This document shows, one piece after another, positions 1-5,458 of a DNA stretch of 6,618 nt. Source of the stretch: an uncultured Clostridia bacterium (lineage in GTDB: Bacteria > Bacillota > Clostridia > TANB77 > UBA1234); the NCBI GenBank assembly GCA_947624765.1, contig CANQLS010000086.1, positions 1 through 6,618 of the forward strand, read 5' to 3'. Position 1 is the first letter of the stretch. Every line of letters begins with the position of its first letter. The position numbers and the translations under genes are program-made. The notes under the pieces are model-generated. The model was not told where the DNA came from. It saw only the letters and a program-made list of their open reading frames with translations, and searched no databases.

Positions 1-150
1 CTCTCCCCAATATTCATCTTCTAAGATACTATCAAAATATTTCCCTAACGGTCCTTGTCCTTCTTTAGGACCAACAATAGAGTAGGTGGCGACTATAGAA
101 GGAGGAGTTGTTAGTTTAACAGTTTGTTTTCCAATTTTTTTATTTGCCAT
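1..150 (-). CDS. spoVAD: Stage V sporulation protein AD, N-terminal part (cut by window edge)
   Basis: The first 50 codons, read leftward from an ATG at 150, are visible; the rest lies outside the window. SpoVAD is a thiolase-fold protein of the SpoVA complex that binds dipicolinic acid (DPA) and is needed to load Ca-DPA into the forespore and release it at germination. The visible part has the family's N-terminal signature: a short basic start (MANKKIGKQTVKL), then PPSIVATYSIVGPKEGQGPLG and the acidic segment FDSILEDEYWGE. The start is supported by an AGAAAGGA ribosome binding site at 160-167. The gene follows spoVAC with a 19-base gap in which the binding site begins just after two tandem TAA stops, implying co-transcription. 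Family assignment is by recognition of these motifs; nothing odd is seen in the visible part. Confidence 0.93.
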   Translation of the reverse strand, partial: MANKKIGKQTVKLTTPPSIVATYSIVGPKEGQGPLGKYFDSILEDEYWGE

Positions 151-169
151 ATATATCAATCCTTTCTTA

Positions 170-613
170 TTACTTAAATAAATAGTACAATAGTCCAACT
201 ACAATCGAAGTAGATATTCCATATACTAAAACTGGACCTGCAACTTGAAATAATTTTGCACCAACTCCTAAAACTAATCCTTCACTTTTAAATTCAATAG
301 CCGGAGAAGCAATAGAATTGGCAAAGCCAGTGATAGGTACAATTGAGCCTGCACCAGCAAATTTACCAATGCGATTATAAACATTTATAGCAGTTAAAAA
401 TATTCCAATAAAAACTAGAGTAATACTAGTAACAGATGAAACTGTATCTTTATCAAGCCCTAGTGAAGTTAAATAATCTGCAATAAATTGTCCGATTAAA
501 CAAATCAATCCTCCTACTACAAATGCTTTTAGCATATTAAGCCAAATAGGTGAATTAGGAGTTTTTTCATCTACATATTTTTGATAATCATTTTTTGTTT
601 CTATTGGTTTCAT
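170..613 (-). CDS. spoVAC: Stage V sporulation protein AC, membrane channel component
   Basis: A 147-residue integral membrane protein of the SpoVA system that moves Ca-DPA across the inner forespore membrane; B. subtilis SpoVAC has been described as a mechanosensitive channel. After a hydrophilic N-terminus (residues 1-23) there are hydrophobic segments at about 24-48, 58-79 and 113-146. The hallmark loop, residues 86-112, reads AGAGSIVPITGFANSIASP followed by AIEFKSEG, and is shared by SpoVAC and SpoVAE. The N-terminal NMLKAFVVGGLICLIGQ, the length and the following spoVAD point to SpoVAC rather than SpoVAE. The ATG overlaps the stop of the upstream dodecin-like gene (TAATG), suggesting translational coupling. 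Its ribosome binding site (AAAGGA, 627-632) lies an unusually long 13 bases from the ATG. Expression in the forespore under sigma-G is expected from the family. Confidence 0.95.
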   Translation of the reverse strand: MKPIETKNDYQKYVDEKTPNSPIWLNMLKAFVVGGLICLIGQFIADYLTSLGLDKDTVSSVTSITLVFIGIFLTAINVYNRIGKFAGAGSIVPITGFANSIASPAIEFKSEGLVLGVGAKLFQVAGPVLVYGISTSIVVGLLYYLFK

Positions 614-834
614 TATTTTTTATCAATCCTTTCTGTATCAATTTTAAAACTGATTTTTGTGTCAGCAATATATTCATGAACTTTATTATCACGTATATTA
701 CAAGACAAAGAAACAATTTCCATTTTAAATATATAATCAACGGATTTACTCGTTTCTGTTAAAGCCGTTTGAATAGCATCATTGAATGAAATATTTGAAA
801 CACCTTGAATGCATAAAGTTTTTGTTACACTCAT
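613..834 (-). CDS. Dodecin-fold small protein, first gene of the spoVA operon; flavin residues missing
   Basis: This 73-residue protein resembles dodecins, which form hollow 12-subunit spheres. The layout matches: strand 1 at residues 4-12 (TKTLCIQGV), a helix at 16-31 (FNDAIQTALTETSKS), strand 2 at 36-47 with the conserved Glu39, the turn RDNKV at 48-52, and strand 3 at 54-66 (EYIADTKISFKID). By eye alignment, the Trp that stacks on flavin in characterised dodecins is Lys37 here and the flavin-contacting Gln is Ile56, so flavin binding is doubtful. A lysine-rich tail follows. The ATG at 834 is chosen because GGGAGG sits 7 bases upstream; a TTG at 849 in the same frame would place the start inside that site. 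The stop overlaps the spoVAC start. The fold call is from pattern recognition only; a role in spore formation is inferred from operon position. Confidence 0.75.
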   Translation of the reverse strand: MSVTKTLCIQGVSNISFNDAIQTALTETSKSVDYIFKMEIVSLSCNIRDNKVHEYIADTKISFKIDTERIDKK

Positions 835-841
835 ATAAACA

Positions 842-847
842 CCTCCC
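842..847 (-). promoter_or_regulatory. Ribosome binding site fixing the start of the dodecin-like gene
   Basis: GGGAGG reads leftward at 847-842, with 7 bases before the ATG at 834. It excludes the longer in-frame TTG start at 849, whose first codons would overlap this site. Confidence 0.85.
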
Positions 848-859
848 AATATTGATACT

Positions 860-889
860 TATTGTTAGCGAATTTACAAAAAATATACT
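860..889 (-). promoter_or_regulatory. Weak candidate sigma-G (forespore) promoter for the spoVA operon
   Basis: On the minus strand AGTATA (889-884) resembles the sigma-G -35 element (GNATA type). After 17 bases comes AACAATA (866-860), a partial match to the -10 element CATNNTA. The predicted start of transcription would fall near 853, just upstream of the ribosome binding site. spoVA operons are known sigma-G targets, which motivates the search. The -10 match is poor (the leading C and the T are missing), so this is only a candidate. Confidence 0.27.
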
Positions 890-902
890 TATGTGGTATA
901 AT
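873..902 (+). promoter_or_regulatory. Sigma-A promoter of uvrC
   Basis: The -35 is TTTACA (873-878), five of six matching TTGACA. An 18-base spacer is followed by a perfect -10 TATAAT (897-902), preceded by the extended -10 dinucleotide TG at 894-895. The predicted transcription start is near 909, leaving a leader of only about 12 bases before the uvrC ATG. The match quality is high; the very short leader is the odd feature. Confidence 0.75.
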
Positions 903-908
903 ATTATT

Positions 909-912
909 GGAG
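909..912 (+). promoter_or_regulatory. uvrC ribosome binding site (GGAG)
   Basis: GGAG at 909-912 lies 8 bases before ATG 921 and decides the uvrC start. The open frame continues upstream to an ATG at 786, but that would run through the divergent promoters and add 45 residues foreign to UvrC. Confidence 0.75.
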
Positions 913-920
913 TTGATGAT

Positions 921-2735
921 ATGTTTAATATTCCAGAGGAATTGAAAAAGTTACCGGAAAAACCGGGCGTTTATATTATGAAAGATAAAAATGATAATAT
1001 TTTATATGTTGGAAAAGCAGTTGTTTTAAAAAATCGTGTTCGTCAATATTTTCAAAAAACAAATAAAACGGAACGAATAAAAAAGATGGTTTCGCAAATT
1101 GACCATTTTGAGTATATTGTGGTAGATTCAGAAATGGAAGCATTGATTTTGGAGTGTAACTTAATTAAATTACATAGACCAAAGTATAATGTTTTATTAA
1201 AAGATGATAAAATGTATCCATATATAAAAATTACGTTGAATGAAGATTTTCCAACAGTTCGTATTACTAGAAAAAAATTAAACGATGGTGCGAAATATTA
1301 TGGCCCATATACAAATGCATATGCTACGCGAGAAACTGTTGAATTTCTTAATAAAATATATTCTTTGAAGCAATGTAGAAAAATATTCAAAAAGGGAAAA
1401 GTAGAAACACCATGTTTAAATTACCATATTAAAAAATGTTTAGGAGTATGTAGCGGAAAAGTTAGTAAGGAAGAATATAGAAAACTTATTGATCAAGTAA
1501 TGGCAGTTTTAGATGGAAAAGCTGAAGACATTATGAAACTTTTGAAAAAAGAAATGGAGGAAGCTTCACAAAAATTAAATTTTGAAAAAGCTGCTGAATT
1601 ACGTGATAAAATGTCGAGTATTGAAAACTTATTGCAAAAGCAAAAAATTGATAATTTTTCTGAAAATGATATTGATGTTATTGGATTAGTAAAACGTTTG
1701 GATAGGGCTTCAATTGAGGTTTTCCATATTCGTAATAGTAAAATGATTGGTGGGGAAAACTTTATATTTAAAGAAGTTGGAGATGAAGAAGAGTCAGAAT
1801 TAATTTCTACATTCATAAAACAATATTATATGGGAGATAATATTCCAAGTAAATTAATGTTTAAGCAAGAATTGAAAGAAGAAGAATTAATTCGTGAATG
1901 GCTATTGAAAACGAGTGGTAGAAAAAGTATAGAATTTAAAATCCCTAAAAAAGGAGAAAAATTAAAACTTATTGAGATGGCAGAAAGAAATGCTACAATT
2001 GCATTAGAAAATAAAACTGATGCGATTGAAAATGAAAATATTTTATTAGAACTAATGCAAGTATTAAATTTAGAAAAAATTCCAAAACGTATTGAAAGTT
2101 ATGATATTTCAAATATTTCTGGAACCGATATGGTAGCTGGTATGGTGGTGTTTGAAAATGGGAAGCCAAAGAAAAATGAATATCGAAATTTAAAAATTAA
2201 AACGGTTACCTCACAAGATGATATTGCATGCATGAAAGAAACATTACGCAGAAGATTAAAATATTTAGTTGATAGTTCATTAGAAAAAAATCCATTTGGT
2301 CCAAAACCAGATTTAATATTGATGGACGGAGGTATGACACAAATACGAGCAGCTAAGGAAATTATAAATGAATATGGAGTTGATATTCCAGTATTTGGAA
2401 TGGTTAAAAACGATAAGCATAGAACAAGAGCTTTAATGACAGAAGATGGAGAAGAAATATCTATATCAAATAAAATTAATTTATTTAATTTTGTTACTTT
2501 TTTGCAAGATGAGGTGCATAAAACAGCAATATCGTATCATAGAAAACTTCGTGAGAAGAAAATTAGAAAATCAGAACTGGATAGTATTGATGGTATTGGT
2601 GAAAAGAAAAAAGAAGCACTGCTAAAGCATTTTAAATCTGTAGAAAAAATAAAACAGGCATCTATTGAAGAACTTTGCGAGGTAGATGGAATTTCTGAAA
2701 AAATTGCGAAAAATATTCAAAAATCACTTGACTAA
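921..2735 (+). CDS. uvrC: UvrABC excinuclease subunit C
   Basis: A 604-residue nuclease that makes both incisions beside DNA lesions recognised by UvrA and UvrB in nucleotide excision repair. Domains in order: the GIY-YIG endonuclease (about 12-92; GVY at 16-18, YVG at 29-31, Arg39, Glu78), which cuts 3' of the lesion; a four-cysteine iron-sulfur motif (Cys152, 165, 173, 177); the UVR motif that contacts UvrB (about 203-238, with LNFEKAAELRDKM); the RNase H-like domain that cuts 5' (Asp395 in ESYDISNISG, Asp434, Asp469 in LMDGG, His540 in SYHRK); and two helix-hairpin-helix motifs (about 553-604, IDGIGEKKKE and VDGISEKIA). All catalytic positions I can place are intact and the length is normal. 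MFNIPEELKKLPEKPGVY is a typical UvrC beginning, supporting ATG 921. No terminator is visible after it; the next gene's promoter overlaps its last codons. Confidence 0.98.
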   Translation: MFNIPEELKKLPEKPGVYIMKDKNDNILYVGKAVVLKNRVRQYFQKTNKTERIKKMVSQIDHFEYIVVDSEMEALILECNLIKLHRPKYNVLLKDDKMYPYIKITLNEDFPTVRITRKKLNDGAKYYGPYTNAYATRETVEFLNKIYSLKQCRKIFKKGKVETPCLNYHIKKCLGVCSGKVSKEEYRKLIDQVMAVLDGKAEDIMKLLKKEMEEASQKLNFEKAAELRDKMSSIENLLQKQKIDNFSENDIDVIGLVKRLDRASIEVFHIRNSKMIGGENFIFKEVGDEEESELISTFIKQYYMGDNIPSKLMFKQELKEEELIREWLLKTSGRKSIEFKIPKKGEKLKLIEMAERNATIALENKTDAIENENILLELMQVLNLEKIPKRIESYDISNISGTDMVAGMVVFENGKPKKNEYRNLKIKTVTSQDDIACMKETLRRRLKYLVDSSLEKNPFGPKPDLILMDGGMTQIRAAKEIINEYGVDIPVFGMVKNDKHRTRALMTEDGEEISISNKINLFNFVTFLQDEVHKTAISYHRKLREKKIRKSELDSIDGIGEKKKEALLKHFKSVEKIKQASIEELCEVDGISEKIAKNIQKSLD

Positions 2736-2756
2736 AAAGTAGACATAATGTAAAAT
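2728..2756 (+). promoter_or_regulatory. Sigma-A promoter of the PIN-domain gene, overlapping the uvrC stop
   Basis: TTGACT (2728-2733, five of six) and TAAAAT (2751-2756, five of six) are separated by an optimal 17 bases. The -35 covers the last codons and the first base of the stop of uvrC. Transcription would start near 2763, giving a leader of about 56 bases before the ATG at 2819. Confidence 0.75.
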
Positions 2757-2818
2757 AGTATTGTAAAAATGGGGATAGATGTTTTCAATTCTGATTAGAA
2801 AAGAAAGGAGAAAATACT

Positions 2819-3229
2819 ATGAGAATACGGGAGAAGATTGAACGTGAACAAGGGTTAGATGAAAGAAAGATTCTGTTACTCGATACGTCGTCCATTCTGT
2901 CGGACCACGAAGCTCTGGAATATCCAAATCACAAAGTGATCACGTCTGGAGTTTTGGGTGAGTTATACAAACTATCATTTTACAATACTGTTGCTCGTGA
3001 ACGGTATAATAAGGTTTCTAGAATGCTGGATGAAGGAAAAATGTATCTAATGAAATCTGATGTTTCTCAAGAATTGCCAGACCTTGATTTGAGTCCTATA
3101 GATTCAAATTTAATCAGGGTTGCACAGTATTTTTCAAATGGGGTTCTAGTTTCGTGCGACAGAAATCTTTGCCAAGTCGCACGAAGCAAGGGTATTCATA
3201 CGTACAGTGTACGTACGAACTTATCATAA
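2819..3229 (+). CDS. Stand-alone PIN-domain protein, probable ribonuclease
   Basis: A 136-residue protein filled by one PIN (PilT N-terminal) domain, a metal-dependent RNase fold. After a charged N-terminal helix (1-17) come the first strand with the acidic residue (KILLLDTSSIL, Asp22), GELYKL with Glu48, then a C-terminal half with Asp95 (PIDSNLIRVA) and Asp114 (VLVSCDRNLCQVARSKGI), a classical PIN ending. The four acidic residues expected for the metal site are present. The segment LLDTSSILSDHEAL...VITSGVLGELYKL resembles the PIN domain fused to PhoH-type ATPases more than typical VapC toxins. No antitoxin-like gene adjoins it; it has its own promoter, an AAAGGAG site 8 bases before the ATG, and a terminator. 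GC is about 39% over 2821-3180 by hand count, clearly above neighbouring uvrC. Target and role are unknown. Confidence 0.8.
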   Translation: MRIREKIEREQGLDERKILLLDTSSILSDHEALEYPNHKVITSGVLGELYKLSFYNTVARERYNKVSRMLDEGKMYLMKSDVSQELPDLDLSPIDSNLIRVAQYFSNGVLVSCDRNLCQVARSKGIHTYSVRTNLS

Positions 3230-3236
3230 GAGAGAG

Positions 3237-3277
3237 TAGGTGAAGAGGTAAATAAAAATGCTTCTTCACCTATTTTT
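3237..3277 (+). terminator. Rho-independent terminator after the PIN-domain gene
   Basis: A perfect 10-base-pair stem, TAGGTGAAGA (3237-3246) with TCTTCACCTA (3263-3272), encloses a 16-base loop and is followed directly by five T (3273-3277). It starts 8 bases after the PIN gene stop and separates that gene from the rpsB promoter. Confidence 0.85.
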
Positions 3278-3290
3278 GTGAATTTTTTCC

Positions 3291-3319
3291 TTGATATATT
3301 GAAAAATTCATGATATAAT
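3291..3319 (+). promoter_or_regulatory. Strong sigma-A promoter of the rpsB-tsf operon
   Basis: TTGATA (3291-3296, five of six) and a perfect TATAAT (3314-3319) are separated by 17 bases, with the extended -10 TG at 3311-3312. The predicted start is near 3326, giving a leader of about 125 bases before rpsB. This is the best promoter in the window, as expected for a ribosomal protein operon. Confidence 0.87.
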
Positions 3320-3325
3320 ATCCCA

Positions 3326-3451
3326 GTGTGCAAACACAAATCCACATGTTGTTGTAGCAAAGAGCCGTGTGCAATTTATTAAAAATATATTGTGGCTTGT
3401 AGCGTTTGAACAATGACAGAGGAAAATAACAAAAACAAGGAGGAAATAAAA
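3326..3451 (+). promoter_or_regulatory. Long structured leader of rpsB, candidate autoregulatory RNA
   Basis: About 125 untranslated bases separate the predicted transcription start from rpsB. At its 5' end GTGT-GCAA-ACAC (3326-3337) can form a small hairpin closed by a GNRA tetraloop. Further on, AGCC (3363-3366) pairs with GGCT (3394-3397) and, inside it, CAAT (3372-3375) with ATTG (3389-3392), making an arm with an asymmetric internal loop. GTGTGCAA occurs twice (3326-3333 and 3367-3374) and TTGTAGC twice (3352-3358 and 3398-3404). Ribosomal protein operons often carry leaders bound by their own product, so S2 feedback is plausible. I cannot match this to a named leader family, and the pairing is modest. 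Confidence 0.4.
3437..3443 (+). promoter_or_regulatory. rpsB ribosome binding site
   Basis: AAGGAGG at 3437-3443, 8 bases before ATG 3452, fixes the start. An in-frame ATG at 3413 lacks such a site and would add 13 residues not found in S2. The same AAGGAGGAAATAAAA block precedes tsf. Confidence 0.9.
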
Positions 3452-4195
3452 ATGTCAGTAGTTGCAATGAAACAATTATTGGAAGCTGGTGTTCACTTTG
3501 GACATCAAACAAGAAGATGGGATCCAAGAATGGCTCCATACATCTTTACTGCAAGAAATGGAATCTATATAATAGATTTACAAAAAACTTGCAAAAAGAT
3601 TGATGAGGCTTATGCCGAATTAAAGAAAATTGTCGATGAAGGTAAAACAGTTATCTTTGTTGGTACAAAGAAACAAGCACAAGAATGTGTAAAAGAGGAA
3701 GCTGAAAGATGTGGTATGTACTATGTTAATGAAAGATGGCTTGGTGGTATGCTAACAAATTTCGGTACTATTCGTAAAAGAGTAGCTAGACTTAAAGAAT
3801 TAGAAGCAATGGAAACAGACGGTACTTTTGATGTATTACCTAAAAAAGAAGTTATTAAATTAAAACAAGAAAGAGAAAAACTTGAGAAAAATTTAGGTGG
3901 TATCAAGGAAATGACAGAACTTCCTGGTGCTATGTTTGTTGTAGATCCTAAAAAGGAAAGAATTGCTATTTTAGAAGCTAGAAAATTGGGAATACCAGTT
4001 TTCGGTTTGGTAGATACTAATTGTAATCCAGAAGATGTTGATTATGTTATTCCAGGTAATGATGATGCAATTCGTGCTATTAAATTAATTATTGAAGCAA
4101 TGGCAAATGCAGTAATTGAGTCAAGACAAGGTGAAGCTTATTCTGCTCCAGTAGCTGAAGAAGCTGATACTGATGAAGATGTAGTACAAGAATAA
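3452..4195 (+). CDS. rpsB: 30S ribosomal protein S2
   Basis: A 247-residue small-subunit protein, usual length for the family, which joins late in 30S assembly near the junction of head and body. The start MSVVAMKQLLEAGVHFGHQT and the following RRWDPRMAPYIF (residues 21-32) form the N-terminal S2 signature. VNERWLGGMLTNFGTIRKR (92-110) and PGAMFVVDPKKERIAILEA (158-176), followed by GIPVFGLVDTNCNPEDVDYVIPGNDDA, form the second. A coiled-coil region lies around 110-155. The C-terminus ends in a loosely conserved acidic tail (EEADTDEDVVQE), common in this family. It is the first gene of a two-gene operon with tsf, 27 bases apart, transcribed from the promoter at 3291-3319 and possibly controlled through its long leader. 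Confidence 0.98.
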   Translation: MSVVAMKQLLEAGVHFGHQTRRWDPRMAPYIFTARNGIYIIDLQKTCKKIDEAYAELKKIVDEGKTVIFVGTKKQAQECVKEEAERCGMYYVNERWLGGMLTNFGTIRKRVARLKELEAMETDGTFDVLPKKEVIKLKQEREKLEKNLGGIKEMTELPGAMFVVDPKKERIAILEARKLGIPVFGLVDTNCNPEDVDYVIPGNDDAIRAIKLIIEAMANAVIESRQGEAYSAPVAEEADTDEDVVQE

Positions 4196-4222
4196 CAATT
4201 CTTTAATAAAGGAGGAAATAAA

Positions 4223-4870
4223 ATGATATCTGCAGAACAAGTAAAAGAACTTAGAGAAATGACTGGTGCAGGCATGATGGAGTGCAAAAAAGTTTTAGAA
4301 GAAACAGAAGGCAATATGGAAAAAGCAACTGAACTTTTAAGAGAAAGAGGAGTTGTTAAAGCTGCTAAAAAAGCAGGCAGAATAGCTGCTGAAGGCTTAG
4401 TTGATAGCTATATTCATGGTGATGGTAGAATTGGAGTTTTAGTAGAAGTTAATATAGAAACAGATTTTGCTGCAAAGAACCCAGAATTTAGAGAATTTGT
4501 AAAAGATGTTGCTATGCAAATTGCTGCTGCAAAACCTGAGTATGTAAAGAGAGAAGATGTTCCAGCTGAAGTTGTTGAAAAGGAAAAAGAAGTAATTAAA
4601 GCTCAAGCCATGAATGAAGGTAAGCCAGCAGAGATTGCTGAAAAAATGGTAACAGGAAGATTAGAAAAATTCTATAAAGAAGTTTGCTTGTTAGAGCAAG
4701 ATTTTGTTAAAAATCCTGATGTAACAATTCAACAATTGTTAACGGAAAAAATTGCTAATATTGGAGAAAATATTACTATTAGAAGATTTGTAAGATTTGA
4801 AAGAGGCGAAGGAATTCAAAAGAAGGAAGAAAACTTTGCTGAAGAAGTTATGAAACAAATTAATGGTTAA
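4223..4870 (+). CDS. tsf: Translation elongation factor Ts
   Basis: EF-Ts is the cytoplasmic nucleotide exchange factor that releases GDP from EF-Tu. The 215-residue length is the shorter form, without the extra C-terminal module seen in E. coli (about 283 residues). Residues 1-38 form the UBA-like EF-Tu-binding module with the signature LREMTGAGMMECKKVL (10-25). The second signature, VEVNIETDFAAKN, starts near residue 74 and holds the TDF motif that acts on EF-Tu. The C-terminal part (IGENITIRRFVRFE) completes the dimerisation core. AAAGGAGG at 4208-4215 precedes the ATG by 7 bases, with bases nearly identical to the rpsB start region. It is the last gene of the operon and is followed by a strong terminator, so pyrH is not co-transcribed from here. 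Confidence 0.98.
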   Translation: MISAEQVKELREMTGAGMMECKKVLEETEGNMEKATELLRERGVVKAAKKAGRIAAEGLVDSYIHGDGRIGVLVEVNIETDFAAKNPEFREFVKDVAMQIAAAKPEYVKREDVPAEVVEKEKEVIKAQAMNEGKPAEIAEKMVTGRLEKFYKEVCLLEQDFVKNPDVTIQQLLTEKIANIGENITIRRFVRFERGEGIQKKEENFAEEVMKQING

Positions 4871-4877
4871 TTTATGT

Positions 4878-4912
4878 AAAAAAGACTTTGTGAAAAAAAC
4901 AGAGTCTTTTTT
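4878..4912 (+). terminator. Rho-independent terminator of the rpsB-tsf operon
   Basis: Arms 4878-4891 (AAAAAAGACTTTGT) and 4899-4912 (ACAGAGTCTTTTTT) pair over 14 positions with one G-U pair around a 7-base loop. The right arm ends in six T. It lies 8 bases after the tsf stop. Confidence 0.9.
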
Positions 4913-4953
4913 CATATAACATAATATGAAGATTAATGAAAAAATAAAAATTT

Positions 4954-4981
4954 TTGGTTTCTATTTTTCTCTTTGTATAAT
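4954..4981 (+). promoter_or_regulatory. Weak candidate promoter for the DUF378 gene
   Basis: The stretch 4913-5039 must hold a promoter, since a terminator lies upstream. TATAAT occurs twice, at 4976-4981 and 5001-5006. The first has TTGGTT (4954-4959) 16 bases upstream, matching the -35 at only three positions; the second has no recognisable -35. Either -10 could be real, or an alternative sigma factor may be used. Confidence 0.3.
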
Positions 4982-5039
4982 CTTTTCAATACTGACACAA
5001 TATAATATTGAGAAATTTTAATGATAAGGAGGATAGAAA

Positions 5040-5240
5040 ATGAAAGTTTTAAATATAATTGTTCTTACACTAGTTATAATTGGTGGAATTAATTGGGGAT
5101 TGGTTGGACTATTTAATTATAATTTAGTTGCAGAATTATTTGGTGATACTTCTTGGTTTACTAGATTAATATATATATTAGTTGGAATATCTGGCTTATG
5201 GGCAATTGCATTTTATGGAAAGAATAAAGATAGAACGTAA
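5040..5240 (+). CDS. DUF378 family small membrane protein
   Basis: A 66-residue protein of the DUF378 family, function unknown. Two hydrophobic helices are visible at about residues 4-24 and 42-59. The family motif is the GGINWGLVGLFNYNLVAELFG stretch around residues 15-35, with NWG at 18-20. This is followed by a short polar turn (DTSWFTR) and a second helix ending in the basic tail GKNKDRT, so both ends probably face the cytoplasm. AAGGAGG (5026-5032) precedes the ATG by 7 bases. It stands alone, between the tsf terminator and its own terminator, so context gives no clue to its job. Length and motifs agree with the family; a cell-envelope location is inferred from the helices only. Confidence 0.88.
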   Translation: MKVLNIIVLTLVIIGGINWGLVGLFNYNLVAELFGDTSWFTRLIYILVGISGLWAIAFYGKNKDRT

Positions 5241-5251
5241 ATGCAAAGCAA

Positions 5252-5291
5252 AAAAGAGTGAAGTACTTCTGAATTTTGACTTCACTCTTTT
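5252..5291 (+). terminator. Rho-independent terminator after the DUF378 gene
   Basis: A perfect 13-base-pair stem, AAAAGAGTGAAGT (5252-5264) with ACTTCACTCTTTT (5279-5291), encloses a 14-base loop. It begins 11 bases after the stop. The A-rich left arm and T-rich right arm mean it could work on either strand, though no minus-strand gene lies downstream. Confidence 0.85.
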
Positions 5292-5302
5292 ATACTATTT
5301 GA

Positions 5303-5319
5303 ACAAATTGAAAATTTGT
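5303..5319. repeat. 17-base palindrome upstream of the dehydrogenase promoter
   Basis: ACAAATT (5303-5309) and AATTTGT (5313-5319) are perfect inverted copies around GAA. The centre lies about 19 bases upstream of the -35 element at 5330, a position where an activator or repressor could bind. It does not match the redox repressor Rex consensus (TTGTTAA-type arms). It may be chance in such AT-rich DNA. Confidence 0.35.
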
Positions 5320-5329
5320 GCAATAAGCA

Positions 5330-5358
5330 TTGTTACATAAAATTGGAAATGGTATAAT
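5330..5358 (+). promoter_or_regulatory. Sigma-A promoter of the 2-hydroxyacid dehydrogenase gene
   Basis: TTGTTA (5330-5335, four of six) and a perfect TATAAT (5353-5358) are separated by 17 bases, with the extended -10 TG at 5350-5351. Transcription would begin near 5365, leaving a leader of about 94 bases that contains a small inverted repeat, TGTAT (5411-5415) with ATACA (5425-5429). Confidence 0.7.
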
Positions 5359-5458
5359 ATAGGCAAATAATGAATGGCAGAAATTTATGGATAGATATAA
5401 ATATATACTTTGTATTGAGTTTTGATACATATTCGTTAGTGGATTTGGAGGCTAAATA

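Noticed and set aside
786..920. Upstream extension of the uvrC frame to an ATG at 786
   Set aside because: It would add 45 residues without UvrC similarity and overlap the divergent dodecin-like gene and both promoters; ATG 921 has a ribosome binding site and the standard UvrC beginning.
1493..1816. Antisense open frame within uvrC
   Set aside because: It is a low-complexity Ser/Phe/Ile-rich shadow of the uvrC coding frame, without a ribosome binding site or recognisable domain; the same holds for the minus-strand frames inside rpsB and the dehydrogenase gene.
2769..2798. Nine-codon open frame (MGIDVFNSD) in the leader of the PIN gene, as a leader peptide
   Set aside because: It has no ribosome binding site and would start about 6 bases from the predicted transcript end; no attenuator hairpin follows it.
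3199..3215. Palindrome TACGTAC-AGT-GTACGTA near the end of the PIN gene
   Set aside because: It is a perfect 7-base arm pair but lies inside the coding sequence (His-Thr-Tyr-Ser-Val-Arg), has no T-run, and a proper terminator follows; probably coincidental.
2819..3229. PIN gene as the toxin half of a VapBC toxin-antitoxin pair
   Set aside because: No small antitoxin gene precedes or follows it; the flanks are uvrC with its stop on one side and a terminator plus the rpsB promoter on the other.
3413..3451. In-frame ATG at 3413 as the rpsB start
   Set aside because: It has no ribosome binding site and adds 13 low-complexity residues translated from the real AAGGAGG site; S2 proteins begin at MSVVAMKQLLEAG.
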